A program made the translations under genes and the position numbers. This document shows positions 12,701-57,504 of a stretch of DNA of 64,000 bases, in pieces (position 1 is the first letter of the stretch; every line of letters begins with the position of its first letter). The stretch is from contig NC_133931.1 in NCBI RefSeq assembly GCF_031877795.1, positions 26,100,264 to 26,164,263 on the forward strand. The letters run 5' to 3'. The notes below the pieces were generated by a model. It searched no databases. It saw nothing but the letters and a program-made list of their open reading frames with translations, and had not been told where the DNA came from. The DNA comes from Strix aluco. Taxonomy: Eukaryota > Chordata > Aves > Strigiformes > Strigidae.

Positions 12701-14982
12701 TGCCTGCCCCTTGCCACCCTCTCTGCTGGGGCATCGCTGCGGCACTCACGCAGGACGCCCAGCACTTTGGGTCTCCACACTGGGCCTTTCGTCCCCTTCC
12801 CTCCCCTCCAGCACTGCCCTCCTGCCAGCCCTTCTCCCCCGGTGAGGGGCACAGCCTGGCTCTACCCCCTCCCCAGCTCCAGGGAGGCCAAGGAGGTGAC
12901 CTGGGAGAAAGAGCAGGACAGGACAGCGATAGGTGGGAGCATGAAAAAAGGCAGACAGTCCATACTCAGGGAAGGGGATTGCAGGGGAGGAGAGGGCATC
13001 CTCACCCTCAACCCTCCCTGGAGTGCTTCATTACAGGAAGGGTTAGTCTTTTCTCTCTTCTCATTATTTTGGGCAGCTTCTACAAGCTCTGCATTTTAAC
13101 AAGGTCCCTTGCTGAAAATGTTAAACTATTAAACAAAAAAAAAAGGCAGTACAGGTATTCCATTTTTCACTGCAACATGTTGCTTTGTGGCAGCGTTACT
13201 TTTAGGATCTTGCCACTTGTAAGATCCCAAAGTACAGCAGTCTTAGCATTTGGGGCTGTTGACAGTGATAAAAGCACCCTTAAAAACGACGGCTTGTTCG
13301 AGAGTGGCACTGCTGCAATTCAGACACTAGAACATACACAGCTTTGGTTGGCAAGTTACTAATTATGGGTTAAAACCACTTTGTGTTCACAGATTTGGGG
13401 AATTCCTTTGCAAGTTACTTGAATCAATGTATATTTATTTTCAGCTTGCAATCTTTGAAAAGAAAACAACCAAAACTCACAGACTAAAATATCATTAAAG
13501 ATTTTAAATATTCAACAGTTTAAAAATTGTTTGGTTTTGATGGCTCAGGGTGCATGGTAGGAAATTTGAGATGAGAAATTTCAGACCTGGCAAAATAAGA
13601 GAGCATCAAGCTCTCTGTGGCTGCCCATGGAGAGTGCAGAAATCAGCCTTCCCAACACCCGCTTAGAGCTTTTGCCATTGTGAGATGTTATAGTGAGATT
13701 ATTTGTCATCTTGCAAAAGTGCAAATAGAAAAATAAAAATTTAAGGGGGGAATTTTTAGGAACTCCTTTAGGCTTAAAAAAATTTTACCCTAAATGTGGG
13801 GTGTTATTTTCATAGTAAACAAATTGTGATAGAATTCTTATTATTTTTTAAATGGTTTTAAACCAAGAAAAAGATTGCAATGTTCCTAGTTAAACAGTGT
13901 AATATTATGCCATGCAGGCTGGCATACTGACCACAGGAAGCACCTAAATGTTAAACAAAAGCTTATTTTAAAAAATCCTTAACACTAAGCTCATATAAAA
14001 ACTACCTAAAGTTCATAAATATTCAGTTTCAGATTTTTAATTTGGGAATTTTAAAATATAAGATAACATGCTGCTGAGACTCAGTTTAAAAAAAAAAGAG
14101 AGAGAGAGAGAGAGAAACAGGATGAAGATGTAGCAGCCTGAATATTGGAAATACTTTTATCATCAGGGTAAACACGGTTGTCATTCCTTAGGTTATCCAG
14201 GCTAATGGAACGTATAATATGCTTCCACAGTTTAAATTTTTTAAAAAAACATATAATGCCATTAGATTTAAAACCAGATTTTACTCAGGCTGTAGTTCAG
14301 AAGGTGAATTTCCTCCTTGTAACACAATAATTTTAAAAATAGTCTTTAGGAAAGTATAATACATATTTTCACAATCTTTTTTTTTTCAGATTAATTCCAG
14401 TTATTACCTTCATATTACATATTATTTACGCATCTGAATACATGAGTGATAGATTCACATCTCAAGTTCAATCAGTAATCTTAACCTCAGAGAAAGTTAC
14501 ATTGTGGAATTGGATTTTCATCTTTACTGATGGAGTCTCAGTCTTTCCTGCTTGAATAAGTAAAATTGCCTCCAGCTGAGAACCTGCGTAACTGAGGTAA
14601 CTGAGTTATTCAGAGATATCAAGGCTGTGAGATTTCCCAATTAATCTTGCAAAAAGAAAACCGAATATACACACATTTTCCCCTTCTATAGGAATCGCCT
14701 TATTTCTATTTTGTTTGATTTCTAAAACATACAACCATTATAATGGGGGAATGGTATACTACTCAGCTTTAGGTTAAATGAAATTTAATGTCATAATCAA
14801 TTAAAACAGACTTATTGAAAAAGAATATAAAGGATTCAGTTCTGAATTTAATAAATAGAACCCAAAGAATCCCAAACATGAGAGCGATTGTGAAAAATAA
14901 CACAAACCCCAACTCAGATCATATATATTAGGATGTGCATCTAACTTTATAAAATATGAAGCCAGAGTCCTAAGAAGAAATC
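9740..14982. other. Intergenic, no gene recognised
   Basis: A mildly G+C-rich stretch at about 12.6-13.0 kb gives overlapping frames on both strands (up to 220 aa at 12700-13362), which is a base-composition effect. 13.4-14.9 kb is very AT-rich. No repeat family was assigned. Confidence 0.55.
14088..14116. repeat. A-run followed by (GA)n microsatellite
   Basis: Ten A then about nine GA units, in AT-rich intergenic sequence. Confidence 0.9.
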
Positions 14983-15690
14983 ATAGAAAACAAGGCTGGC
15001 GGGGACCTGAAGAGCACATCTTGTCCATGTCTGTGCCTGACAGTGGGATCAGCTATACCAGTGCCATCTCTGATGGGTGCTTGGTCAACCAGTCCCAAAA
15101 GATTACCAGGGTGGAGACTGAGCAGCCCCCTCAGGCAGTCCAGGTCAATACTTAACTACTGCTCCTGTGAGGTTTGTTCTGATACCTCTCTTAACTCCAT
15201 CCCTCTCTCCTGGTCACATCCACAATAGGAAGAATTTATTCCTTCTCTCTTCATAGCCGCATTTTTTAATATACTGTTCTCATACCTCTCCTCAGCCTCC
15301 TTTTCACCAAACTAAGCAATCCCAATGCCTTCAGCAGGCCCTTGGGAGCTGTTTTCACATCCCATCTGTTCACTCTGCAGTTGGTCCACATCTTTCTGCA
15401 ATTTTTGTGCCAATTGCTGGCCGTAACTTTTTGCTAAAGTTTTACCAGAACTGTATAGAAGACTTGGAAAACTTCAAGGACATCCAAAACAAAAGGCCCA
15501 TTTGTGCAACCCAACATGAGGTTTGCCTTTGTTTTTCAAAAGCATTAATTATTGTTGCATTCAGTTTGTGATTTATTTTTCCAAACCTTTTCTGCCCTAC
15601 CACTTCCCATCCGCTCATTCCCTATCTGTATTTGCACAGTTGGGATATTCCTGTGCAGTTGATATGCAAACACTCTATTCCACCTTCACT
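14983..15690 (-). mobile_element. Old CR1-like LINE remnant
   Basis: The block resembles the 3' part of an old amniote CR1 in reverse. It has ATCATAGAAAACAAGG and GGGGACCTGAAGAGC at the left, GTTGGTCCACATCTTTCTGC in the middle and TTTGCACAGTTGGGATATT at the right. It is much more diverged than the other CR1 copies. The assignment is from recalled family structure, and the borders are approximate. Confidence 0.6.
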
Positions 15691-18399
15691 CCCTGGGTGG
15701 CTTATATAGGCTAATTTTCTCTCTGCATAACTGTTAATTTATAATTGTGCTCCAAAATTTAAGGCAGAACCACATTCTCAGAAACAAAAGTTGGGAATAC
15801 CATTTAAAAATATTTTGCATCAATTAACCCTGTTCAATATACTCATGTTTACAGAACAGTGATTTAAAAGAATGCCCTGTCAAATACTTCAGACTGTAAC
15901 AGTGTGAAGTTTGCCAGAAGAACATATAAAGACTACTATGTCTGTAGTGATTGAAGGAGGGTGGGACACAGCAAAGAGAAGGGCAAAGAAATAAAGGAAA
16001 AAATGAAAGGGGGAATTTTAATTTTTTTTTAATTAGATAGCCTTATTTCCATTATCACTTGCCTTGTCTGGAAGAGTTTTTGTATTTTGCCACCCACCCC
16101 CTCTGCCTTTTTTTTTTTTCTTCTTCTTCCTTTGTACTTACTTTTAGAGATACCAAGGCACTGTTGTGGATTTGGTTTCATGGTAACTATACTGCTATAG
16201 GAGGAACATAAGCAACCCATACCCAAAGTGCTTTACAGGAACTCTGTCTTAACTGCTGAGGTTTCCCAAGGGCCTCCAAGGAACCATAGCATGAGTTAGG
16301 TCCTAAAATTTTGCTATTCTTTCTGCTGAGTTTGGTGAAAAGTCAGGGAAGAAAAGAAAGCGAAACAGGCTCCAAAGCTGCTGGGGACCCAAACTGGGCA
16401 TCCCCTGCACAGACCCCCCACGGGCCCCTGAGTCTAACAACCACAGAGGTGACTGATATCCCTCATGCAACCATTGGTTACAAGGTGGAGCGAGGCCCTC
16501 CTTGGGCTGCAATGTTCCAAAAGCCTGTTTTCTTCTGGAGAGTATACACAAACAATGGAGCACAAAGATACAGCCCTTTGGCCAAAGTTAAAAGATACAT
16601 GTGGGAGAACAAACAAAGCAGCACCTGACACCGAGCTCAGCCTCTCCAGCAGACACAGGTCCCAGCTCCCAGGCTCCCCACCCTCGACCATACCTGTATT
16701 TCAAAAAGTCGTGGACTAAAGCACATACACAGCTCTGAGTGCCTGGCTCTGGGAGGGGAATTACCTTCGGGAGGGTAGTAGCTCAGCTGTGCTTTCCAGG
16801 AGAAGCTTGACCAGCAAGGAAGAGTCCAGAGGATAAATGCTTTCCCACATCAACCTCCAGAACTATAACCAAGTATATTATCTGGGATTTGTGTGTTTTT
16901 AAATAATAAGAAGGTCTTTTTGCCAAATACCTTGTCTTGTTTGGCAGTAACTTTCTCACTTGGAAGATAGTTTCTAACTTGCAGCAGAGAAGGGTTGCTT
17001 GTGACCAATTTCAAGAACAGATCAGCTTGCAATCCTCAGTTCTGTAATATTTATTTTGAACATGCTAGAGAACCTATCCCATTTGCAACTTTTAGCCTCA
17101 CAAGCCTCTTTATTTCAGGGTTTCTTTACCCCCACCCCCCTTTCTTCAATACAAATAATGAGTATAATTGCCATGGAAAGATGCTGTGCTCCAATCCCTA
17201 GCTGAAGTCCAGTCCCAGGGCAGGGAGGGAGAGCACAAACTGCTAAAAGACATCAGTTATTTAAGTAAGAGCATGTACATCATCTGATTTCTTCACTAAG
17301 TGACAGTTGTGGTGCTGGGTTACAGTCAAAGTAGACTTGCTCTTGTTCAGAGACCAAACTCGAAGTACTGTCCCTACCCGATCCTCCCTTGAAGCAGAGA
17401 AGGTGCTGGGTCTTACAACAGATCATAATTCCTTCTTTTACATATAAGATTGTTGAACACCAATGAGGGTGGGTAGAGCGGGAAGTGGAAAAATAAAAAC
17501 TATCACAGAAGAGAGGTTCACTGCATTTCTCATTTTCTGACTAAGCAGTGTGATCAAAGTCTGAAAATGCCTACTCCTGTAAGCCATTTAAAATTTAAAT
17601 ACCCAAGTACATATGGAAAGCATACAAGAATCAGAGACAAAGAATTTAGCATCTCGCACTTATATTTATACAAAATTACAGCATTTTTTCCTCAGATAAT
17701 CCATTTTACATTCCTAATTATTTTTGCACTGTGTAAAATGTGCCTGTATATAAAGTTTACAGAGGCTTCTTTTGCACAGATTAGACAAATATATACAAGC
17801 AAACAAGTTTTTTATAAAAATGTCAAATGCACAAGTAGAGGTCTTAAAACACTTTCTTTAAAAAGAACAACTTTAAACTGTGTGCAAAATTAGGTAAAAA
17901 AGACTTTTTTGCTATTTCAAAGAATGTAGTAGATCAGACTTTGTAGGGTCAGGCTAAACTATTTCTGTGTTAAGAGCAGCTTAATACTTTCTTTATCAAG
18001 AAGAAAACCTCAAAGACTTGTGTGATTTCAGCATCTGTGCTCTCAGTGAAGGGTTTAGGGGTCTGTGTGCATGTGTCTGAAAACTGGACATTAAAACAGT
18101 TAGAGGTCCATCTGCTGATTTCCAGAGTTCCGATTTTTCTTGAGCACAATTGGCTTGAGCAGTGGTAAAAGTGGGAACATAATCAAAATCTCCATCTTGG
18201 CTTGCTGTGTTTGTTCAAAACATCAGAAAGGGTGGAAGAATCTGCATGAAAGAGTTGTGCAGGTCACTGAACACCATAATAAAAGCAAACCTTAATTTCT
18301 TGATTTCCAGAATACCAAATCTTTACTGAAGGAGCAAAAGCTTTAGTTTTCACCTTACACACACAGGATTTCAATGACATTTTCTGTTAGAAAGAACAG
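15691..18399. other. Intergenic sequence downstream of ESRP1
   Basis: AT-rich, without a supported gene. Its right part (about 17.5-18.4 kb) may belong to an extended ESRP1 3' UTR; see the candidate polyadenylation signals. Confidence 0.5.
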
Positions 18400-19821
18400 T
18401 GTTTCATTAAGAGTATGCCAAAATTTATTCAATATTCCATGACCTTTTAGCTTTCAAGGTGAAGTTTTACAATCAACTCCAACATGGCAATGCCATTACT
18501 ATCCCTCAGTGCCTGCTGTGCTCACTTCTACCTTCCCATCTCTGAGTTGACAGAGGTACTCGCACAGCTAAGCTGTAAACTGGATTGGGTGAAAACAGAC
18601 TGAAAGACAAACCCCATGGGTTCTTCCAGTTGGATCAGCTTCCCCAACCTAGGTCACTGCATAGCAATGCTCACCATAGACAATCAGCTACAGGTGGATG
18701 GGAAACGATGAAGCACAGTGTAAGTCAGGATGCTACTAAGCACCTAACTATGGCCTCAGACTGTTAATTATAGGGATGGGACTTAGCTTTATCAATGCAG
18801 CCAAAAGTCAGTCATTGGCCAGTTAGCGGAGATGGTCACTTCTGGTTTTACACATGCTGTACTTCACTTAGCAGGACTCCTAGAGCAGATGACAGCAAAG
18901 TGATGCTGCAGGTGAAGATTTTGCCCAGAAGTGGATTACACCCTGGGCTAAGTTGCCTTTGTGTCAGAGAAGAGGAAGAATGAAAAAGAAGGCTTTTTTT
19001 GGTTATTTTTCAGAGGGGAACATGAAGGAATAGAGGAAAGAAAAGGGCATAAAACAAGTCTTATCACTTCTTTGACTACATATTTTTAAAAGACTAGGTA
19101 TTAGAGAAGCCTTTTTTGTAAATATATTTCTATATCTTCCTCTAAGACTACTGCACACAGTACAGCCATCAATACACTACTTTTCAGTTCAACTTGCATT
19201 TTTCTGCACAAATGCTTTCTGGGTGACTTCACCCTTTGACTGTTCCTATACAGAAGATCAAGCAAACCAAGCCTGAAAGGCTGAAGTGGCCTGATCAGAA
19301 AGCTCACAAAAGCAAGAGAGTAGCTGCCAGTAACAGAAACACAGTCTACTTCATTGCTGCAGTTTTACATCAGCACAAGGTTTAGAAATCAGATTCTGTA
19401 GTTACCTAAGAAAGTATCTCATTCTGTCTAACTAACACTATATCCTAGTGCATTGCTAGGAGAGTAACATCATCTCTGCACTTTGCTCTCAGAGAAAACT
19501 GACTCCGAGGAGTTTTCTTGAAGCTCTCAACACCGATATTAGAGCTTGAAGTAGCATCCATTTGGAAATATGTAAAGCAGCAGCCCATAACAAGACTGGA
19601 GTAGTCAAAATCCTTTAAATGATGGCTTTAGTAGTCAAGGTCTTATATACTGCAGTGTGACATTCTGCACATACCAAAGAGTAGCCATGTTCCCAGGGCA
19701 GCAAGTGAAAAATTATGTTGAGTGTGGTGGTTATCTGAAGTAAACGCTATGACACCCCCAAACCCATCTCCTGGGGTTTGTTATCCTTACCTTCTCTAAG
19801 GAGGTCTAACTGCTGGGGCCT
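18400..19821 (-). other. ESRP1: Probable ESRP1 3' UTR
   Basis: This lies immediately after the ESRP1 stop. The first canonical AATAAA downstream on the minus strand is at 18429-18424. It would give a 3' UTR of about 1.4 kb, similar to what I recall for mammalian ESRP1. The exact cleavage site is inferred. AT-rich sequence continues to about 17.5 kb, and further AATAAA sites at 17114-17109 and 17055-17050 could support a longer UTR. Confidence 0.5.
18424..18429 (-). terminator. Candidate polyadenylation signal for ESRP1
   Basis: AATAAA on the minus strand, the first after the ESRP1 stop codon, about 1.39 kb downstream of it. A U-rich TGTTCTTTCT stretch follows. It has not been tested against transcript ends. 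Confidence 0.45.
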
Positions 19822-51990
<32,169 letters not shown>

Positions 51991-52024
51991 GGTGCCAGCG
52001 GGACAGTGGAAAGGATACAAAAAT

Positions 52025-52081
52025 GGGGTGGGGGGGGGGGGGGGGAAAGAGGGGGGAAAGAAAGGAGAGGAAGAAAAGAGG
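52025..52081. repeat. Homopurine/homopyrimidine tract with G16 run, upstream of the ESRP1 ATG
   Basis: The plus strand has G4, T, then 16 G in a row (52030-52045), followed by G6 and a long A/G stretch. In the ESRP1 mRNA sense this is a C16-containing C/U tract ending about 35 nt before the start codon. It could form a G-quadruplex or H-DNA, and its length is likely variable or prone to sequencing error. Confidence 0.8.
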
Positions 52082-52301
52082 CCAGAAACTTTCCCTGCCT
52101 GAGGCGCTTCCAAGCGAGACCCAAGCGGCAGAGCCCCCACCTGCAGCCTCCCTCCCCAAGGGCCAAGCGCGGGGAGGCACACGGCTACCCCTTTTCCCAC
52201 CCCCCCCTTTTTCGCGGGGCGGGCGGCGGCCGCTCCCACGCCGGCTGCACCCCTGGGAAGCGCGCAATGGCTGCGGGCTTTTCAGCGCGGGGCCGCGGCC
52301 C

Positions 52302-52363
52302 TACCTGCCCCCCCCGGCCCACGTGGTGCAGGTAGCACACACCTGGCGCCGCCCGCCCATTGG
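52302..52363 (-). promoter_or_regulatory. E-box cluster and CCAAT box, putative ESRP1 core promoter
   Basis: Within 62 bp, about 310-375 bp upstream of the ESRP1 ATG, there are four E-boxes. On the plus strand they read TACCTG 52302-52307, CACGTG 52320-52325, CAGGTA 52329-52334 and CACCTG 52340-52345. A minus-strand CCAAT box lies at 52363-52359. Three of the four E-boxes are of the CAGGTA/CAGGTG type bound by ZEB1/ZEB2 and SNAI repressors. ESRP1 is a known ZEB1-repressed gene in epithelial-mesenchymal transition. Occupancy here is inference. Confidence 0.6.
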
Positions 52364-52960
52364 CCCCGCCGAGCGGGGACGTGGCAGGCGCGGGGGGGGC
52401 GGGGGGCGGAGTGGGGTCTGTGATTGCGGGCGGGGCGCCCCGCGCGGGGCTGGGGGGCAGCGGCGGGACGGGCCGTCCGGAGCCGCTCCGGCCCTCTGAG
52501 CAGCCCCCACGTGCACCGACGGCGGCCCGAGCCCTGCCGGGCTGCGCCTCCGGCCGTCGGGGCGCGCTGCCCGGGAAGGTGGCGACTCCCCACCGCTGGG
52601 ACGGCGGAGGGGAGCGGGGCCGCCCGCTCCTGCCGGGGCAGGTCGGCCCTGCGGCCGGGGGCGGCCCCGCGGCCCCCTCCGCCCCGACGGAACGGGGAGG
52701 GCGGGCTGCCACACCGCCCGCAGCCGCCCCGGCGGGGGGCGGGCGAGCGAGCGCGGCCGCCGGGGCCGGGACATGCGGTGCCGGGGATGCCCCGCCGGGA
52801 GCGGCTCCTGCCGAGGGAGCGGCGGGCGGTTGGAGCTTTTTCCTCCGTCGTGCTGCGGGCAGCGGCGCGGCGGGTCTGGCCGCGTGGTGAGGGGTGGCTG
52901 GTTCGGACGTCGCAGCCTTCCCGCCATGGACCGTGGTGATGCGGCTCCTTGCGACAGCCG

Positions 52961-55900
52961 CCTCCCTCCTGGTGACCGGTGTTTCACCGGGAAGTTTATG
53001 TTTTAAATGCATATGGCTCAAAACACGATTTTTTCATGACAAATAACTGGAATGTCACAATGTAGGGTAAACACTTAACTTTCCCCGAGGAAATCCTGTA
53101 CTACACCTCATTCTTTAAGACCCTGGTTGTGTATTTCCAACTTCACTGTGACGCCGCTTTTCTCAATTTTTACCGAGATGATGCTTTTCTTCATTGCCAT
53201 TCCTTGTGCTGCTGCAGGTTGACAGCTTGCACTATCTTTTCTTAACACGTGCACGTTTGTTGGCTTGGCAGGAAGGGAGACGACGTGTTTCACAAGCGTT
53301 GGGGATCCTGTCAGCCACTGGCCATGTAGCGCCCAGCAGCCTCGTCCGGCCTTGCTGTGGTTTGGTATGGCGCGGGTCTCCTTCCAGGGACTGCCACCAA
53401 ATCCCTGCTTGATAGCTTATGTGCTTCAACACACAGCCTTGGCGTGACGGAGGGTGGCTGGAGTAATTTTCTCCCTTTTTGGTATAAGATTTTGAAAATG
53501 GCATTCACTGATAGCAGATACAGCGATTTGAGGGGTAAAGATGGCAAACTAATTCCTTCCGTTTTTAAAAGTGGTAGCTAAAGTTGGCATCAGGAAACAC
53601 CTGAGCTAATCGTGCTCCTTTTGTCAGAGGGTTAGAGTGCCTCGTTTCCTTTGTGCATTTGTCTTACGACTTTCCGATGCTCTGAGTAAAACGTATGTGA
53701 AGTGGAGCACTGGGGTGTGTGTCCTGTACTCAGCATCTGAGGAACGGGGCTGGCCCTCACACAGGGATTTTGCTTTGTGACTTTTGACTAGCCCAGAGCA
53801 GAGGGATTCGATGGTATAGAGAATTTCTTCGCACGGTTTCCCTTTTAGGTCTTAGTTTAGTACAACCTCTTCTTAAAAAACCCTTTATACTTTAGTAAAG
53901 AAGCCCCGAAGTACATTTCTGGAGCATGCCAGATAGATGGTGCTTGCTTGGTCGGCTGGTTGTCTTTCAGTGAAACTTGGTCATCCATTCTAGACAGTGT
54001 CCTTCCCAATGCCTGCTTGGCTTTGAGAGGCAGCCCTTATCTTTGTGAGAACGATTTTTCGATGGGTACCTGTTCCTTTACTTGTGATTTGTTGTGTTCA
54101 GGCTTACACATTTCTTCTTTTCTTCCCTCTTATTCCTCATTGTCTCATCCTATCTTGCCTCTTTCCATCTAGGAGCATCAGACTCCCCATCTTACTGCTG
54201 CAGCAGGCTGCCATTACATATAGGAACCCCTTTCATAGGTTAAGCTGTACCCTAAAAGTATTTTTAACGCCCATTATGTCTTTTGGGTTCTTGATTAATC
54301 TGTGGTTTATTTATTTAGTTAGTTTAAAAGCCACTTGCCGCTAATTGCTACTGTAGTGCCATTACCTTTTATTTTTCTCTTTCTTGGGTAACACATTCCC
54401 TAAAATGTCTGTTTTCCAGTCACAGTTCCCATTCCACCCTCTTTCTTTCATGCCTGCAGTATCTGGTCTGACAACATGCACCAGTTGTTCAGGTTCCTGT
54501 GTTGCGTTGCCGAGGCTCCTGGCGTTTGTGTACTCCCATTCCAGTTGCTTCTCCCTGGCTGTTCGTTATCCCTGGGCCTCATTAAGCATAGTCTTTACAT
54601 GAAGTGTCACCTTCCAGATGACATCAGTGTTGTTACCTACAGGAATGTATACTAGGGCGCTTTGGGGCATGACAGCCTCTCAAGGCTCCTCCCAGCACTT
54701 TGTTGCTGTATTTCTCTCTGATATTCCGTTTCCTGCCTGCTGTCTGTCTAATTTCCAGTCCCTTTGCTAATCTCGGTGTCACTGTTTCCCTGTCATTTTT
54801 GTATTAGTTCTGGTTTCCCACCGAGTGTCCTTTTGTGCCACTTATTGTTTCAGGACATTTCTGAAACTACTCACACCTTCCCTCGTGCCAAGGAGCTGGT
54901 CTTAACACCACCCCGTGACAACAGCGAGAGACCCACATGCACTCTTATTTTTTTCCCCCATGTTCCTGAAGCTTCCTCCTCTCATCCATTGACCCCATTC
55001 CTCCCAGTTTATTTTGAACAAACCTGTGACTTGGCACATCTCACTGTCTCCAGGTTTCTCCTATGAGTTCTGTGTCTCCCACCCTGCTTTATTCCTCTAC
55101 AGGAGGGTTTTCAGTTCACCCCAGTACCACCTGCAACTCTGTTATCCTGTCCTGCACAGACCTTTGGTCCATGCCAGGTCTCCGACCTGTAACACTCTTC
55201 CCCATCAGTGCTCATGTTTTCTTTTACAATATCAACTTTTTACAACTGAAATGGGAGAATCAGCAGAGCCGTATGATTTTGTTGGAATGTGTTAATGGTT
55301 ACCACCAACTGTTTTTTTAATCTAAGATAATTGCTGCTGCTAACCAAATTCTGTTTTCTCCACTTTCATCGGTCAATAAATAACATTCTACCAATACCCA
55401 AATCGTTCCCTGAAATTGTGCAAATGTGACATTCAAACACTGCTGCTTTACCTTGCAGCAAAGAAATGCTGCTGACTTGTAAGCCCAGCCATGTGCTGAA
55501 ATCACTGACATTGCATTCAGAGCCATCTGAATTTAATCCTGAAAAACTGATTCTTCTCACACCCAGAGCCATAGCTGCTACTGGCAGCGAGGGAGTCACT
55601 GCAGATAAAAACTGCAGGGCTCAAAGTCCCCTGCCAGTTACTGAAACTACTTGCGCTAGCTGACCTGGTTGCAATGCTGTTCCAGGCTGTCCCCAGAGAG
55701 AAGCCATCTGACTGGGACTGCGCTCCTCCAGCACAGTGGTACATGTCACAGTGCCCATGTTTGGAGTAGATCTGCAAAGCTACTCTCACATAGAAGTCTC
55801 CAAAGAGCCCATAAACATAATCAAAATAAGCCATGGCAAGTGTCACTAGCAGCTGTAAGGCGTTGTGCTACTTTAGCAAAATACATATAAAGTTTTTTGC

Positions 55901-56999
55901 TTTTCTGCATGAAAATTTTATATTTAACTCCAGGAGTTTATATCTATTTATCCATCAGGACGAGAGAGGGTCCCTGCTCAGAGCAAGAATGAGTGTGCAA
56001 ACCTACCAGCACAGGCAAGGAGGCCCCTTGAGTCTCAAATTCTGAAAAGTTTCTGTGAAGGGATTTGCAGTATTTTAACTACATCTGTTAAGATAGTATG
56101 AGGAGGCAGTGCCATGTTTTCAGTGGATTTGGAAGCAATTCCAGTCCATGAGTCTCCGTGCACTGCCACAAAACGCCTCTTCTGGTGTGCCAATAAAACT
56201 GGTTGTGGAACTGCGCGTTGTGGCCCAGCTCTCCAACATGCAGTGTGGGGACAGGAACTTCCTGAACTAGTTTCACCACTGAAAATGGATATATCAAACT
56301 ACAGCCTTGTTTAAGCTGATGAAATGTTTTCATGTAAAGTCCAGCCTAGAGGACTGCCACTCCTGGTGCAAGTGAAACTGGAGCGCTGAGAATGCAGCAA
56401 GCTTAGCTACCGAAACAAAAAGGGACTTGCCAATTCCTGGTGTGCACATAAAACAGCTTAGTTAATTAAGAAGCTGTTCCAGAAACAAGACGCAGATAAT
56501 AAGGTATAATTATCACTGTTAAGGAAAGAGCAGGTATGTGGTGAGGCTCCAGTCGGCAGTTCAGAGATGTTACGCATCCTTTTCTAGACTTCCTCTAAAG
56601 GCACGTGGTGCAGTTTTGCTTTTATAGATGTAGATCTCGTACACAAAACTTGCGTAACCGCACACCGCTTGTGTAAGATCAATTCCCCATCGTTCTCCTG
56701 GCCACAGGCTGACTTTGGCTTCATGGTGTCTCTAATGCCCGTACAACTTGAAGTTGCTGTTGCAGAAGGGTATTGGATGCTAAACAAGAACATCAGGAGC
56801 TGTAGAAAGCTTGTGAGGAATTGTTCTACACGAACTTGAAAGAAGTGACCATTTCTTACATCTGCAAAGGGTTAGTTCAAAATACAGAAAGGCTACAAAG
56901 GAGATTTCTCAAGCAGGAGTGAATTTAGTCAGTGTTGAGCCAGAGCTAAATCTTGTGAAACCAAGTACAAGCGAGGCTTGGAGCAGACTGCAGTGGCGC
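52961..56999. other. Interval between the ESRP1 and VIRMA promoters
   Basis: About 4 kb with no supported gene. 53.9-55.3 kb is pyrimidine-rich on the plus strand and may be a degraded repeat, but no family was assigned. The 109-codon minus frame at 55846-55517 has no recognised similarity and no clear promoter or splice context. Confidence 0.55.
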
Positions 57000-57492
57000 C
57001 CAGACAAATTCACGGCGACGCACACCGAGCTGTGTCCCTGGAGAGCCGGGGCACCACCCCCCTGCTCACAGGCTCAACCTGCAGGCAGGAGTGCAGCGGC
57101 AGCCACCCCGTTCCCGCCGCTGACCTCAGCTGCCTCCGGCGGGCAGCCGTCGCTGAGGGAGGGGGAAGCCCGCCCGGCTTCCCCGCTCTCCTTCCCCGAG
57201 CCTTTAGTCCAGTACAGTTGGCAGCGCCACGGGTGACCCCGCACCCCTCTCGAGCCGGGGGGCAGCAGGTCTGAGGCCCCGCCCGCCAGGAGCCCCGCAC
57301 GGGAGGCGGCGGCCGCCGGCTGCCCCCGCTCTGCTGCCCCTCAGCCGCCCCGCACAGCGCTGAGGGCGGCGGGTTCCGCGCTGGGGGGCAACTGTTGGCG
57401 CCCGCCGCGCGCCGCAGCCCCGCCCGCTCGGGCACGGCGGCGGCCCGGAAGCGCTCGCGCTGCCGCCCGGAAGCCCTTCCCCTCGGCCGAGC

Positions 57493-57504
57493 CAAGATGG
57501 CGGT
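57493..57504 (+). promoter_or_regulatory. TISU/YY1-like element spanning the VIRMA start codon
   Basis: CAAGATGGCGGT matches the TISU consensus SAASATGGCGGC at 11 of 12 positions. It also contains the YY1 core AAGATGGCGG. TISU is known in genes with very short 5' UTRs, where it serves both transcription and cap-proximal initiation. Confidence 0.7.

Noticed and set aside
12700-13362. 220-codon plus-strand frame
   Set aside because: Overlapping frames on both strands in G+C-rich sequence, no recognisable domain and no conserved-looking segment.
1-18000. Search for DPY19L4, the usual neighbour of ESRP1
   Set aside because: No N-terminal exon or CpG-island promoter recognised; it probably lies beyond the left edge.
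52185-53021. 278-codon minus-strand open frame and overlapping plus frames at the CpG island
   Set aside because: The sequence is very G+C-rich and stop-poor; the predicted peptides are Pro/Arg/Ala/Gly-rich with no domain, and frames are open on both strands at once.
55517-55846. 109-codon minus-strand frame between the two promoters
   Set aside because: Starts with Met and looks moderately protein-like, but no family recognised and no transcription evidence in the sequence.
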